Shown: piece after piece, positions 11,221 through 20,691 of the stretch
Numbering within the stretch: position 1 is the first letter of the stretch
How the letters are laid out: every line of letters begins with the position of its first letter
NCBI GenBank assembly: GCA_963837775.1
Contig: CAWIOX010000032.1
Location: 62,001 to 126,000 of the forward strand
Reading direction: 5' to 3'
Length of the DNA: 64,000 nucleotides
Origin: CAWIOX01 sp963837775
Lineage (GTDB): Bacteria > Pseudomonadota > Gammaproteobacteria > Burkholderiales > Burkholderiaceae_D
The notes under the pieces: generated by a model
Database searches by the model: none
Told to the model about the DNA's origin: nothing
The model's input: only the letters and a program-made list of their open reading frames with translations
Translations under genes and position numbers: made by a program

Positions 11221-11298
11221 AAATTTATACTGGCAGGTGTATTGTTATAGTGCCCAATGAATACGTGCGCAAACCACTACTTTTTAATGCATACCCAT
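11221..11298 (+). repeat. Dispersed intergenic element, copy 2
   Basis: The more divergent of the copies. It keeps TATACTGGCAGGTGTATT, the central GCCCAATGAATACGTGCG, the CTTTTTA stretch and a terminal GCATACCC, but lacks the final CCCC. It lies in the divergent region between the GGDEF/EAL gene and the Nramp-like gene. Confidence 0.65.
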
Positions 11299-11495
11299 CT
11301 ATATTTGAGATATCCAGAGCGCATTCAGGCGATTCATGACGGCTGCCGCAGCTTTTTACATGCACCAACATCATTGGCATATCCGGGATAAATAAAGCTG
11401 TTAAACTTGCGCCCGAAATGAACCCACACAACCCACCCGATTTACCATAATCGCGGCACACCAGGAGTCTGCCGCAGATGCTTTGCGGAGGCCGC

Positions 11496-12773
11496 ATGGT
11501 CAAACAACTGTATTCCCGCATCAAAGACCACGACACGGTCAAGGCGCTCGGCCCCGGACTGATTACCGGCGCGGCGGACGACGACCCGTCCGGCATCGCC
11601 ACCTATTCGCAGGCCGGCGCGCAATTCGGCTTCAACATGCTGTGGACCGTGGTGCTCACCTTCCCGCTGATGGTCGGCATCCAGCTGGTCTCGGCGCGCA
11701 TCGGCCGCGTCACCGGCAAAGGCCTGGCGGCCAACATCCGGCGCGCCTATTCGCCCTGGCTGCTGTACGCGATCGTGGCCTTGCTGCTGGCGGCCAATGT
11801 GATCAATATCGCCGCCGACATCGCGGCGATGGGGGAGGCGATGCGGCTCATGGTGGGAGGCGGTTCTGCCCACTATTACTCGCTCGGCTTCGGTTTCCTG
11901 TGCCTGTCGCTGCAAATTTTCCTGCCCTACCGCACCTATGTGCACTACCTGAAATGGCTGACCCTCGGCCTGCTGGCCTATGTCGCGACCGTGCTGACGG
12001 TGCATGTGCCATGGAGCACAGTGGCGTTGCGCACGCTGTGGCCGACGTTTAGCTGGAACAACGACTCGATCACGCTGATCGTGGCGGTATTCGGCACCAC
12101 CATCAGCCCCTACCTGTTCTTTTGGCAAGCCTCGCAGGAAGTCGAGGAAATCCGTGCCGACGATGCCGTACAGGCATTGCGCAAGCAGCCGGAAGATGCC
12201 GAGTCGCACCTGAAACGCATGAAAACCGACACCATCATCGGCATGGGGTTCTCGAACCTGGTCGCATTCTCGATCATCCTGACCACCGCCACCACGCTGG
12301 CGACGCACGGCATCACCAATATCCAGACCTCGGCCCAGGCGGCCGAAGCGCTGCGCCCGCTGGCCGGCGAGTTTGCATTCATATTGTTTGCGATGGGGAT
12401 CATCGGCACCGGCCTGCTGGCGGTGCCGGTGCTGGCCGGCGCATCGGCCTACGCGGTGACCGAGAGTTTCCGCTGGCGCAACGGCCTGGATCTGAAGATG
12501 CTGCAGGCGCGCGAGTTCTACGCGATCATCTCGCTGGCCACCATCGGCGGCATGCTGCTCAATTTCGCGCCGATCGACCCGATCAAGGCGCTGTTCTGGT
12601 CGGCGCTGATCAACGGCGTGATTGCGGTGCCGATCATGGCGGTGATGATGCTGCTGGCGCGCGAACCGGCCATCATGGGCAGATTCACGCTATCCAGGCG
12701 GCATACCGTGATCGGCTGGCTCGGGGTCGGCGTGATGCTGCTGGCGGTGGTAATGATGTTCGTGACGATGTAA
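11496..12773 (+). CDS. Nramp-family divalent metal transporter with non-canonical metal site
   Basis: Polytopic inner-membrane protein of 425 aa from ATG 11496 (GGAGG four bases upstream); ATG 11478 with AGGAG at longer spacing would add six residues. The N-terminal signature DDDPSGIATYSQAGAQFGF is the Nramp TM1 region, but the classic DPGN is DPSG (residues 30-33). In TM6 the MPH motif of Mn/Fe transporters is absent and reads MGIIGTG (near residue 296). In characterised members the TM1 Asp/Asn and the TM6 Met bind the metal, so specificity probably differs from MntH. About 11 hydrophobic segments are visible. It stands alone, and no MntR-like site is recognisable. Confidence 0.8.
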   Translation: MVKQLYSRIKDHDTVKALGPGLITGAADDDPSGIATYSQAGAQFGFNMLWTVVLTFPLMVGIQLVSARIGRVTGKGLAANIRRAYSPWLLYAIVALLLAANVINIAADIAAMGEAMRLMVGGGSAHYYSLGFGFLCLSLQIFLPYRTYVHYLKWLTLGLLAYVATVLTVHVPWSTVALRTLWPTFSWNNDSITLIVAVFGTTISPYLFFWQASQEVEEIRADDAVQALRKQPEDAESHLKRMKTDTIIGMGFSNLVAFSIILTTATTLATHGITNIQTSAQAAEALRPLAGEFAFILFAMGIIGTGLLAVPVLAGASAYAVTESFRWRNGLDLKMLQAREFYAIISLATIGGMLLNFAPIDPIKALFWSALINGVIAVPIMAVMMLLAREPAIMGRFTLSRRHTVIGWLGVGVMLLAVVMMFVTM

Positions 12774-12829
12774 CTGCCCGGAGCCTGTCAATCTACCGAG
12801 CACCGTACATTGACTGGCTCGCTCGGTAG

Positions 12830-13435
12830 TTATGACAACAACTGCACCAGCGCAGTTGGATGGATCGACCAGCCCAGCAGGCCGGACAGTCCCATCAGAA
12901 TGCCGAAACCGGTCGGCACCAGCGCCGCAAAATACAGCCAGCGCTGGTGCGTCAGCGCGGTGACCGCCAACAGGGAAATCGCAATCGCCAGCAACGCGTC
13001 CGACAGGTCGAACTGGTCGTCATGGAAGTTGGCGGCGTCGTAATCCTTCTGGTCCTGCTCGGCTTGCTGCTGCAGCTCCGCTTTCTTCTTGGCCTGTTCC
13101 GCCGCGATCTTTTCGTAGCTCCGGATCGCTTCCGCATACCCGGCCTGCTCCGTCAGCGGGCGCCCGGCCGCCGCCAGCCGCAGCTGCACCAGCGTCGATT
13201 TGGCGACTTCTTCGCGGATATTGCGCGCCTGATAAAACGCCCAGTGGTCGAGCTTGTTGGCCTGCGCCTGCTGCATGCCCTGCACGATATTGTCATCCTT
13301 GACCTTGCAGATGCCCATGAAGGTGGCCAGCATCGCCACCGTAATCGCGACCAGCATGTTGAGCCGCATCGATGCGCGGTCGGTGCTGCTATCGTCCTTC
13401 AATGATTCGATGGTGTCCAGGGGGTCGATGTCCAT
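12830..13435 (-). CDS. DUF4337-type membrane protein
   Basis: 201-aa protein with a hydrophilic N-terminus, one membrane segment near residues 27-43 (LNMLVAITVAMLATFMGI), a charged helical middle rich in Glu/Lys/Gln that could form a coiled coil (residues ~90-140), and two closing membrane segments (LLAIAISLLAVTAL and LVPTGFGILMGLSGLLGW). This matches the DUF4337 family, whose function is unknown. It lies between corA (same strand, 221 bp upstream, with a dispersed element in the gap) and the convergent transporter. Confidence 0.72.
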   Translation of the reverse strand: MDIDPLDTIESLKDDSSTDRASMRLNMLVAITVAMLATFMGICKVKDDNIVQGMQQAQANKLDHWAFYQARNIREEVAKSTLVQLRLAAAGRPLTEQAGYAEAIRSYEKIAAEQAKKKAELQQQAEQDQKDYDAANFHDDQFDLSDALLAIAISLLAVTALTHQRWLYFAALVPTGFGILMGLSGLLGWSIHPTALVQLLS

Positions 13436-13519
13436 GATTGCGCCGCGTTGTTGATGAATACGAAGTGTAATCGAGTCATCCGAAACCCCCGAAAATACCT
13501 AGAATGTCAGGAAAATAAC

Positions 13520-13597
13520 GGGGGTATGCGTGAAAACAATTGGCTACCCGCACAAGAATAAAGGGCTGTACGAACATACCTACGGCAGTATTCAAAC
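13520..13597 (-). repeat. Dispersed intergenic element, copy 3
   Basis: Read on the minus strand it begins GAATACTGCCGTAGGTAT, has the central AGCCC...GTGCGGGTAGCC, and ends CACGCATACCCCCG. It occupies the gap between corA and the DUF4337 gene, both on the minus strand. Confidence 0.7.
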
Positions 13598-13656
13598 AGG
13601 CTGCAGAATTGAAAAGCACATCATGAAACCTGTTTTTGAGTGCCTCCCAGCCAGCA

Positions 13657-14622
13657 TCATTTCAGCCAGCCGCGCCGCTTGAAGTACCAGAACGGCGTCA
13701 GCGCGGAGGCCAGCATCAGCCCTATCGCCAGCGGATAGCCGAAATCCCACTGCAGCTCCGGCAATATCCGGAAGTTCATGCCGTAAATGCTGGCGATCAG
13801 GGTCGGCGGCAGGAACGCGACGCTGGCGACCGAGAAGATTTTGATGATGTTATTCTGGTTGATGTTGATGAAACCGACGGTGGCGTCCATCAGGAAGTTG
13901 ATCTTGTCGAACAGGAAAGAGGTATGGCCGTCGAGCGATTCGATATCGCGCAAAATCTGGCGCGCCTCCTCGAACTGGTCCGCATTGAGCAGCCGGCCGC
14001 GCATCAGAAAGCTCACCGCGCGCCGGGTATCCATCATGTTGCGGCGGATACGGCCGTTCAGATCTTCCTCTTGCGCGATCGCGTTCAGCGCCGCCGCCGC
14101 ATCCTGATCGGTGAATTCCTTCTGCAGCACGCTGCGGCTGACCTCTTCCAGGTTCTGGTAGATCCCTTCCAGCGCATCGGCCGAGTATTCGGCATCGGTC
14201 GCATACAGGTCGAGCAGCACGTCCTTGAAATCCTCGATCGAGCCGGGCCGCGAACGGGCGCGCATGCGCACCAGCCGAAACACCGGCAAATCGTCGGTAT
14301 GCACGGAAAACAGCATGCTTTTGGTCAGGATGAACGCCACCGTCACGCTGCGCGAAGGGCCGTCCTCTTCCTCGACCAGGAAATCGGTGCGCAGATGCAG
14401 GTCGCCGTTCTCCGCCTCGTAATACCGCGCCGAAGCTTCGATATCCTTGACCTCGTCCTCGCCCGGCAACGTGACTTCATACATGCCCTTGATCCAGGCC
14501 CGTTCCTCATCATTGGTATCGGTCAGGTCGATCCAGACCGGCTCGATATTCACCAGATCGGCACGATTGCTGATATAGACCTGGTTCAGGCGCCCGTTTT
14601 GCAAGACGAAAGCATTAATCAA
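13657..14622 (-). CDS. corA: CorA-family magnesium/divalent cation transporter
   Basis: About 321 aa, a standard CorA length. The cytoplasmic alpha/beta domain and long stalk helices are followed by two C-terminal membrane segments. The selectivity motif GMN is present in YGMNFRILPEL, and the protein ends in a basic tail (FKRRGWLK). I favour TTG at 14622 as start because GGGAG lies just upstream and the resulting MINAFVLQNGRLNQ is a typical CorA N-terminus; an ATG at 14667 would add 15 arginine-rich residues of low plausibility. Pentameric Mg2+ channel by family knowledge. No Mg2+ leader element is recognisable upstream. Confidence 0.92.
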   Translation of the reverse strand: MINAFVLQNGRLNQVYISNRADLVNIEPVWIDLTDTNDEERAWIKGMYEVTLPGEDEVKDIEASARYYEAENGDLHLRTDFLVEEEDGPSRSVTVAFILTKSMLFSVHTDDLPVFRLVRMRARSRPGSIEDFKDVLLDLYATDAEYSADALEGIYQNLEEVSRSVLQKEFTDQDAAAALNAIAQEEDLNGRIRRNMMDTRRAVSFLMRGRLLNADQFEEARQILRDIESLDGHTSFLFDKINFLMDATVGFININQNNIIKIFSVASVAFLPPTLIASIYGMNFRILPELQWDFGYPLAIGLMLASALTPFWYFKRRGWLK

Positions 14623-14875
14623 TTTTTTCTCCCAGCCATGTCCACGATCCCATCGGCGCAAGCGCACAGGATGAGCAGGAACATCTGCTACTCAGGGTCT
14701 CTATAAAGGGGGGCGCAGCGTGACAAGCTAGTCAGGAACGCGCCTTCCCGCATGCGGTGGCGAAAGACGCTACTTGCTGCAGTATGCGCCGGCAGCATGA
14801 CCAGCCAATGACAACACCGACCACCGCGCATGTAAACAGCGCAAGTGTACTTTCATCGATATCAGCAGGCAAGCA

Positions 14876-15292
14876 TCAACGCGCTTGCAGCGGCAGCGCT
14901 GGCGCTCGCCCGGCAAGATTATCGTCGAAACGCTCTGGCGCCGCAGCCGCAGGCGGCACTTTCGGCGCCTCGACGCCTTGCGTCAGGTGCAGCCTGACTG
15001 CCTTGCCGCCGGATTTTTTCGGGTCGCAGTCGAGATTCGAATACAGCACCTTGCCGTCCACCGTGCAGCGCCGCACCGGCGCCGACTCCGCAGCGCCGGC
15101 AGCAGCCTGCGCCTTGTGCAGCGCGTCCGCCACCGGACCGGCCTGCTTGACGCGCGACCACAGTTCGGCCGGCAGATTGCGCTCATAGCGCAGCGAGAAC
15201 AAGGCGAGCAGCGCGCCCACGGTCAGCAGCGCGATCAGGATTGCGCACCACAGCAGGCTGAGCGCGCCGCGTTGTTGCGTCAGTGGCTTCAC
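14876..15292 (-). CDS. Small membrane-anchored protein with DUF4124-like segment
   Basis: 138 aa starting with GTG at 15292, two bases after the mtgA stop, so translational coupling is likely. The N-terminal membrane segment (ALSLLWCAILIALLTVGALLAL) is followed by a periplasmic part with a short Cys-containing strand pair (RRCTVDGKVLYSNLDC) resembling the DUF4124 motif, then a Pro/Ala-rich tail. Function unknown. It is the last gene of the tonB-aroE-mtgA series, which suggests an envelope role. Confidence 0.6.
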   Translation of the reverse strand: MKPLTQQRGALSLLWCAILIALLTVGALLALFSLRYERNLPAELWSRVKQAGPVADALHKAQAAAGAAESAPVRRCTVDGKVLYSNLDCDPKKSGGKAVRLHLTQGVEAPKVPPAAAAPERFDDNLAGRAPALPLQAR

Positions 15293-15293
15293 C

Positions 15294-15989
15294 TCAAGGC
15301 AACTCGGCCGAGCCCATGCGGCGCAATATCAGGCCGGTACGCCGTGACAGATAGGAGGAGCCGCGATTCTTGTCGTAAAAGCGCGGATTGGGCAGCATCA
15401 CCGCCAGTTTGGCGGCCTGGCTCTGGCCCAGGCTGGCGGCCGACACCCCGTAGTAATGGCGGGCGGCGGCCTCGGCGCCGAACACGCCATTGCCCCACTC
15501 GACCACGTTCAGGTAAATCTCGAAAATGCGCTCCTTGTCCATCCAGAATTCGAGCATGTAGGCGATCACGAATTCCTGCGCCTTGCGGAAATAACTGCGC
15601 TGGCCGGACAGGAACAGGTTCTTCGCCAGCTGCTGCGTGATGGTCGAGCCGCCGGCCACCACCTTGCCTTTGCGGCTGTTCTTTTCGTACGCGACCTGCA
15701 GCGCGACCCAGTCGACCCCTTCATGCTCGGAAAAATGCGAATCTTCCGACGCGATGATCGCGCGCTTGAGGTTATTCGAGATCCGGCTGTAAGGCACCCA
15801 CTGATGCTGCAATTGCGCTTTCGGATTCTTGTCCAGCAACACCGATTCCTGCTGCCGCATGAAGCTGGTGCTGGACGGATTGAAGTGCACCCATAGCCCG
15901 ATCTGCACGAAGTAATACAGCTGGAACAGCAGCAGCAGCGCCAGCGATGCCAGGGTCAGCCACAGCAGCAGCTTGCGCAGCGCGTTCAT
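15294..15989 (-). CDS. mtgA: Monofunctional biosynthetic peptidoglycan transglycosylase
   Basis: Glycosyltransferase-51 protein of 231 aa that polymerises lipid II into glycan strands without a transpeptidase domain. After a membrane anchor (LLLWLTLASLALLLLFQLYYF) come the GT51 motifs in order: EDSHFSEHEGVD with the catalytic Glu, GGSTITQQLAKNL, a KAQEF-type motif and VVEWGNGVFG. The ATG at 15989 overlaps the aroE stop as ATGA, which supports this start over longer in-frame options. The frame is intact, and the length matches MtgA. Confidence 0.95.
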   Translation of the reverse strand: MNALRKLLLWLTLASLALLLLFQLYYFVQIGLWVHFNPSSTSFMRQQESVLLDKNPKAQLQHQWVPYSRISNNLKRAIIASEDSHFSEHEGVDWVALQVAYEKNSRKGKVVAGGSTITQQLAKNLFLSGQRSYFRKAQEFVIAYMLEFWMDKERIFEIYLNVVEWGNGVFGAEAAARHYYGVSAASLGQSQAAKLAVMLPNPRFYDKNRGSSYLSRRTGLILRRMGSAELP

Positions 15990-16811
15990 TGCGCTGCTTG
16001 AAGAGTCGCACGGAGTGCGGCAAACACCGGCGCGGTGTCCGGGCGCACGCCGCGCCAGACCAGAAAGGCTTCCGCCGCCTGCTCGACCAGCATGCCCAGC
16101 CCATCGCGCACGCACGCGCCCTGCGCGGCGGCAAACTGCATGAACAGCGTCGGCAACTTACCGTACATCATGTCGTAGGCCAGCGTATCGCGGCCAAACA
16201 GCGCAGCCGGAAATCGGCGGCAGCTCGGCCGCCAGGCTGGCCGAAGTCGCATTGATGATGAGGTCGAACTGGCCGTCCAGCGCGGCAAAATCGCTGGCCA
16301 CAAGATTGCCGTGGGCGGCGAACTGCTGCGCCAGCGCTGCGGCTTTTTCAGCGGTACGGTTGGCGATCACCAGTTGCGCCGGATGCTCCAGCAGCAGCGG
16401 CAGGATCACGCCGCGCGCCGCGCCGCCCGCGCCCAGCAGCAGCACCCGCTTGCCACGCACGGACACGCCGGCATTGCGCACGATGTCGGCCACCAGACCG
16501 ATGCCGTCGGTATTGTCGCCCAGGATCTGCCCGCCATCGAAGCGCAACGTATTGACCGCGCCAGCCGCCTGCGCGCGGTCGCTCAGCTGGGTTGCCAGCG
16601 CATAGGCTTCCAGCTTGAACGGCACGGTGACATTGGCGCCCTTGCCACCCTGCGCGATGAACGTCTGCACGCTGGCTGCAAAGCCATCCAGCGGCGCCAG
16701 CAGCCGCTCGTACGACATGTCTTGCCCGGTCTGGGCGGCAAATTGGGCGTGGATTTCAGGCGATTTGCTGTGCGCGATCGGATTGCCGATCACCGCGTAA
16801 CGGTCGGTCAT
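15986..16811 (-). CDS. aroE: Shikimate dehydrogenase (one frameshift near the C-terminus)
   Basis: NADP-dependent enzyme reducing 3-dehydroshikimate to shikimate. The substrate loop (VIGNPIAHSKSPEIH), catalytic region (GANVTVPFK), NTDGIG and the nucleotide-binding GAGGAARGV are all present. The frame breaks near 16210: ELPPI is followed by GCAVW in one frame and by PAALFGRDTLAYDMMY in the next, which is the expected continuation (YDMMY is a family motif). One extra T explains it. The joined product is about 275 aa, as expected. It lies 17 bp after tonB and overlaps mtgA by 4 bp. Confidence 0.93.
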
Positions 16812-16827
16812 AGAGGTTCTTCTAGGT

Positions 16828-17721
16828 TCAGTTCGCCGGCCCGGTCAGCACCGTTTCCAGCGCTTCTTCGCGGGTGAATTTGAAACGGGTGATGACTTCC
16901 CACAGGTCATCCTTGTCGGCCGAGCGCATATTCTCGGGGAAGCGGCCGAACGGCGCGGCGCGCCGCACGATGCGCAGCGCCGCATGATCCAGGTCGGGGT
17001 TGCCGGAACTGCGCTCGACCCGCGGGCCGCCGTCTTTTTCGTAAATGCTGCCATCCTGAAAAATCGGGATCGACACGATCAATTCGCCGTACAGTTTCTT
17101 GTCGTTCTTTTGCGGGAAATTCAGGGTGCCGATCTTTTCGATCCGTCCTTGCAGCGACTTGTAATACATCGCATAACCGACCGCGCGCGTGCTGGGCGTG
17201 ATTTGCGTCTTTTTCGGGCGCTTGTTGTAGTCCTCGACGTTCTTGGCGATTTCGGCTTCCATCCGCGCCATCGCCTTCGCGCTGTCGAGCAGGTCGGCCG
17301 CGTCCGGCCGCGGCGTCTCTTTCGTCAGGTCCGGATTTTTTACCTGCGGCATCGCAAAAGCCGTCTTTTTCTTGAGCTGGTCCAGCAGTTTTTTCTGCTT
17401 TTCTTCCAGTTCGGCGACCCGCCGTTGGGCCGCCTTGATGCTCTCGCCGCTCTCGCTCTTGTGCATGTCCGGCAACGGCGATTTGGCGCGCCCGGCATCG
17501 GCATTGCCGCCGCCGTCCAGATTGGCCTGCGCCAGCGCCTCGGCCTTGAGCGGTTTCTTGTCGTGCTTGGCATTGACCAGCACCACCTCCAGCCCCGGGT
17601 CGGCCGGCGCAAAGCGGAACGCCTGCGGCGCGGCAAAATGCACGCCGAGCAAGGCGCCATGCACCAGCACCGAAACGGTGACGGCGATGGAGAGCGGGGA
17701 CAATTGTTGGAGGAACTTCAC
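16828..17721 (-). CDS. tonB: TonB-type energy transducer
   Basis: 297 aa. An N-terminal membrane anchor with the SVLVHG motif (residues ~12-30) precedes a charged, coiled-coil-prone periplasmic linker (AELEEKQKKLLDQLKKK near residues 100-120) and a C-terminal TonB-like fold (YGELIVSIPIFQDGSI..., ALRIVRRAAPFGRFP). The family transduces proton-motive force from ExbB/ExbD to outer-membrane receptors. The linker has little of the Pro/Lys repeat of classical TonB, and no exbB/exbD are adjacent. It sits between the RNB nuclease gene (106-bp gap) and aroE, an order seen in other Burkholderiales, so its substrate is unclear. Confidence 0.8.
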   Translation of the reverse strand: MKFLQQLSPLSIAVTVSVLVHGALLGVHFAAPQAFRFAPADPGLEVVLVNAKHDKKPLKAEALAQANLDGGGNADAGRAKSPLPDMHKSESGESIKAAQRRVAELEEKQKKLLDQLKKKTAFAMPQVKNPDLTKETPRPDAADLLDSAKAMARMEAEIAKNVEDYNKRPKKTQITPSTRAVGYAMYYKSLQGRIEKIGTLNFPQKNDKKLYGELIVSIPIFQDGSIYEKDGGPRVERSSGNPDLDHAALRIVRRAAPFGRFPENMRSADKDDLWEVITRFKFTREEALETVLTGPAN

Positions 17722-17827
17722 GAATAAGACGCAATAGATCGACAGAGTGCAGGGATTTTACGGCAAACGGCGCTCCCGGCTGACGCTTTTTGACAAGCGT
17801 CGGCCAGCGCAGCATTCCAGCGCGAGA

Positions 17828-19924
17828 TCACTCCGTCACCGCATCCGTGCGCAGCACCGCCTCGACATCGCTGCCGTCGTCAGTCGTCGCTTCGATTTCC
17901 GCTTCTTGCGCCAGTTCGACCTCATGCGCTGCCGCCTGCTCGCCGCTGGCGACATCGGTTTCGGCCTCGGTGTCGGACATTTCTTCTTCCGCTTCCACTT
18001 CAGCGGCCAGTTCCGAGCCCGGCGCCGACAGCACTTCCAGCACGCGCGCTTCCACCGTCAGATCGACCTCGTCCCAGCCGATCAGGTCCAGCTTGACCTG
18101 CGCGCCGCGCGCCATCGACGGCGTGCCCGGCAACTTGATCACCAGCGGAATATCGACCAGGCGGAAAATCTCGTCTTTCAGCACCACCGCCTCGACCTGC
18201 CTGGCGTTTTCCTGCGCCAGCCAGCGCAGGCACCAGTAGCGTTCCATGTTCGACTGGAAATCGCCGTAAGCCGCATAGGCGGCGTCGAACGCGGATACGA
18301 TCGCGAACAGGTTGGCATCGCGCTGCTTGAACGGCGCCGCCATCGGCGCCGCAACCCCATGCTGGACGCAGGCCAGGATCTGCCACTGATTGACCAGATC
18401 GGTATACCGGCGCAGCGGCGAGGTGCTCCATGCATATTGATCGACGCCCAGCCCCTGATGCGGCGCCGCGTGGGTGACCATGCGCACCTGCATCTTGGCG
18501 GCCCAGCTGTTGCCGGAGCCGCCGCCCTGCGCGCGGTAAATCCCCGGCACCACATGGTCGAACATGAACTTGCCCCAGGTGCTGTTGGCAAAGATCATCA
18601 GTTCGGCGACGATCTTGTCGAGCGGCGCGCCGCGCTTGCGGCGCACCACGCTGACCACGTCATCCTCGACATAGAAGTTGAAATCGACGCGGTTGTTCTG
18701 CTCCGGCTTCAGGCCGAAGCTCTCGCGCTTGGCCATGCGGCCTTGTTCCAGCACCTGCGCCCATTGCCAGATCAGCGCCAGTTCGGCCTTGTGCGGATAC
18801 TCGCCCTCGCCGCTGGCCAGGGTTTCTTCGGTGACCAGCGCATCGAGCTCGTTATGGCGCAGGTTGGATGCCATCGGCACCGCTTCGGCGCGGGTCTCGG
18901 TGCTGATCACCGACCAGTCGGCCGGATTCAGGGTCGCGTACAGCGACAATGCCGGACGGGTCTGGCCGGCGCCGAGCGTGAACGCCTCGACCAGTTCGTC
19001 GGGCAGCATCGTGATCTTGTCGCCCGGCATGTAGACGGTCGACATGCGCTGGCGTGCGATGTTGTCGATCGCGTCTTGCGGGCGGATCCCCAGCGCCGGT
19101 GCGGCGATATGGATGCCGACCCGCACATTGCCGTCGGCCAGGGTCACGACCGAGAACGCATCGTCGATTTCGGTGGTGGTCACGTCGTCGATCGAGAACG
19201 CCTGCACCTCGGCCACCGGCAGCGTCGGCATCGCCGGTATCGCGAGCGCCGGGAAGCCGGTGCCTTTCGGGAAATTTTCCAGCAAGAACTTGCCCATGTG
19301 CAGTTCTTTGGCCGATTGGATGCCGCCGCAGGCCAGCATCAGGCGTTGCGGATTGGTATGCAGTTCATCGCATGCGGCCTCCAGCGCCTTGTATTCGATG
19401 GTGTTCTTGTCCGGCTTGAACAACAGCTGGCGCACCATCGCCCGCATCGACTCCGGCAAGCGGTGCGCCTTCAGCTCCTCGACATACTGCGCCTGCACCA
19501 GCAACTGCTGCTTTTTCTTCTCGACGCCGGCCAGCGCCGCTTTCAGCGCGGCTTCCGGCGCGGCCTTGTAGCGGCCCTTGCCCTTCTTGTAGAAGTAGAT
19601 CGGCGCCGCATGCAGCCTCATCAGCAAGCCGGCCGCCTCATTCGGCCGCGGCGCATGGCCGAAATATTCGGCGCCCAGCTCGGCAAAGCCGAATTCTTCC
19701 TGGCCCGCCACTTCCCACAGAAAATCGAGGTCGAGTTCGGCCGCCAGCGCTTGCGCATCCTGCAGCAGTTCGGCAGCAGTCGGCGCCTCGAATTGCAGCA
19801 GCACATCCTTGGCGCGCACCTTCGAGCGTTTGCCGCTCGGCAATTCGACTTGATAGGACTCGCCGGCGTGGGACAGCACGGCGCCGGCCTTGAAATCGCC
19901 GGATTCTTCGAAAAATAGATTCAT
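17828..19924 (-). CDS. RNB-domain ribonuclease (RNase II family)
   Basis: 698-aa 3'-5' exoribonuclease of the RNase II/R family. The RNB catalytic signature appears as FSIDDVTTTEIDDAFSV, with the metal-binding Asp residues, followed by VGIHIAAPAL and YMPGDKITMLPDELVE. The C-terminal part includes the Arg-Tyr-Thr-Asp element (SPLRRYTDLVNQWQ) and an S1-like region, then an unusual acidic Glu/Ala-rich tail (residues ~645-698). The N-terminus lacks clear cold-shock domains, so it is not a standard rnr or rnb and I give no symbol. Its start at 19924 lies downstream of a dispersed repeat, and it leads the tonB-aroE-mtgA series. Confidence 0.88.
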   Translation of the reverse strand: MNLFFEESGDFKAGAVLSHAGESYQVELPSGKRSKVRAKDVLLQFEAPTAAELLQDAQALAAELDLDFLWEVAGQEEFGFAELGAEYFGHAPRPNEAAGLLMRLHAAPIYFYKKGKGRYKAAPEAALKAALAGVEKKKQQLLVQAQYVEELKAHRLPESMRAMVRQLLFKPDKNTIEYKALEAACDELHTNPQRLMLACGGIQSAKELHMGKFLLENFPKGTGFPALAIPAMPTLPVAEVQAFSIDDVTTTEIDDAFSVVTLADGNVRVGIHIAAPALGIRPQDAIDNIARQRMSTVYMPGDKITMLPDELVEAFTLGAGQTRPALSLYATLNPADWSVISTETRAEAVPMASNLRHNELDALVTEETLASGEGEYPHKAELALIWQWAQVLEQGRMAKRESFGLKPEQNNRVDFNFYVEDDVVSVVRRKRGAPLDKIVAELMIFANSTWGKFMFDHVVPGIYRAQGGGSGNSWAAKMQVRMVTHAAPHQGLGVDQYAWSTSPLRRYTDLVNQWQILACVQHGVAAPMAAPFKQRDANLFAIVSAFDAAYAAYGDFQSNMERYWCLRWLAQENARQVEAVVLKDEIFRLVDIPLVIKLPGTPSMARGAQVKLDLIGWDEVDLTVEARVLEVLSAPGSELAAEVEAEEEMSDTEAETDVASGEQAAAHEVELAQEAEIEATTDDGSDVEAVLRTDAVTE

Positions 19925-20012
19925 TCAACACTTCTAAAGGAAATTCTTCATTGCAAGCGCACGCGCGCTTGCCCATAGATGCCACACAAGGACTTTGCAG
20001 GCAATTTTCATG

Positions 20013-20090
20013 CAAAAATATACTGCCCACTGTATTTTATTTTTAGCCCGGATTCATTCCGGCTACTGCCTGTTTTTGCAACATACCCCC
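20013..20090 (+). repeat. Dispersed intergenic element, copy 4
   Basis: Starts AAAAATATACTGCCCACTGTAT, contains the near-palindrome AGCCCGGATTCATTCCGGCT and ends GCAACATACCCCC. It fills most of the gap between ubiC and the RNB gene (both on the minus strand), and so lies on the opposite strand to the genes. Confidence 0.75.
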
Positions 20091-20096
20091 TAAAAA

Positions 20097-20691
20097 TCAC
20101 ATCTCCGAGGGGCTTTTTTCAGGCAAATTCAGCATCGCGATGTGCGGCAAGAACACTTCGGTCACCAGCAGCAAGCCGCCTTTGCGCCGGTACAGGCAGC
20201 GCCGCGCAAACAGCGCGCCGTCCGCCGCGTCGATTCCAGCCGCAGCGCGCGCGCGCTGCAGCAGCGGGTGGCCGGCGCGCAAACGCGCATAGTGCAATGC
20301 GCCGCGCACCACGCACGGATCGCCGAACAGCGTGGTGCCCAGCGAACGCTCGCCCAAGGCGCCGAACAGCGGCCACTGGCTGGCGGTCGCCGCCAGCGGC
20401 ACCACCGTATGGGCGTAGACCAGCGGCCGGCCGTCGCACAGCAGCAACACATCGCGCTCGATCGCCTGGCGCGGCCGCGCCAGACCGATCAGCGCGGCTT
20501 CATCGGCCAGGCAGATGCCGCGCCGCTGATGCAGGCGCTGCACGCGAAAACGCGTCGCGCGTGCGGTCAGCTTGGCCGTCAGCGAGGCGCGGTCGGTCAG
20601 CCAGTCGCGCAGCACGGCAGGCGGATTGACGCCGTTGACATGCGCAGTCCAGCGCGCCAGCTGCGGTCGAATGCGCCACCGGGTACGCCAT
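20097..20691 (-). CDS. ubiC: Chorismate lyase (frameshift at the very start)
   Basis: Removes pyruvate from chorismate to give 4-hydroxybenzoate for ubiquinone. The body reads WTAHVNGVNPPAVLRDWLTDRASLT ... RDVLLLCDGRPLVYAHTVVP ... GERSLGTTLFGDP, which is typical UbiC. In that frame no start codon follows the upstream stop. The ATG at 20691 overlaps the yqiA stop (TGATG) but is in the neighbouring frame; removing one G after ATG gives MRTRWRIRPQLARW, a proper N-terminus. I therefore take 20691 as start with a one-base insertion at about 20688. Expected length is 197 aa. Confidence 0.85.

Larger units (their letters stand above)
10875..11495 (+). other. Divergent intergenic region, ~620 bp
   Basis: No credible gene. 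It holds a perfect 12-bp hairpin (10955-10991), an A+T-rich stretch at 11055-11110 that could carry promoters, and copy 2 of the dispersed element (11221-11298). The remaining 200 bp before the transporter are unremarkable. Confidence 0.6.

Noticed and set aside
17747..19918. Long plus-strand open frame (723 aa) opposite the RNB nuclease
   Set aside because: High-GC antisense shadow of a well-conserved gene, full of His/Arg runs with no family motif.
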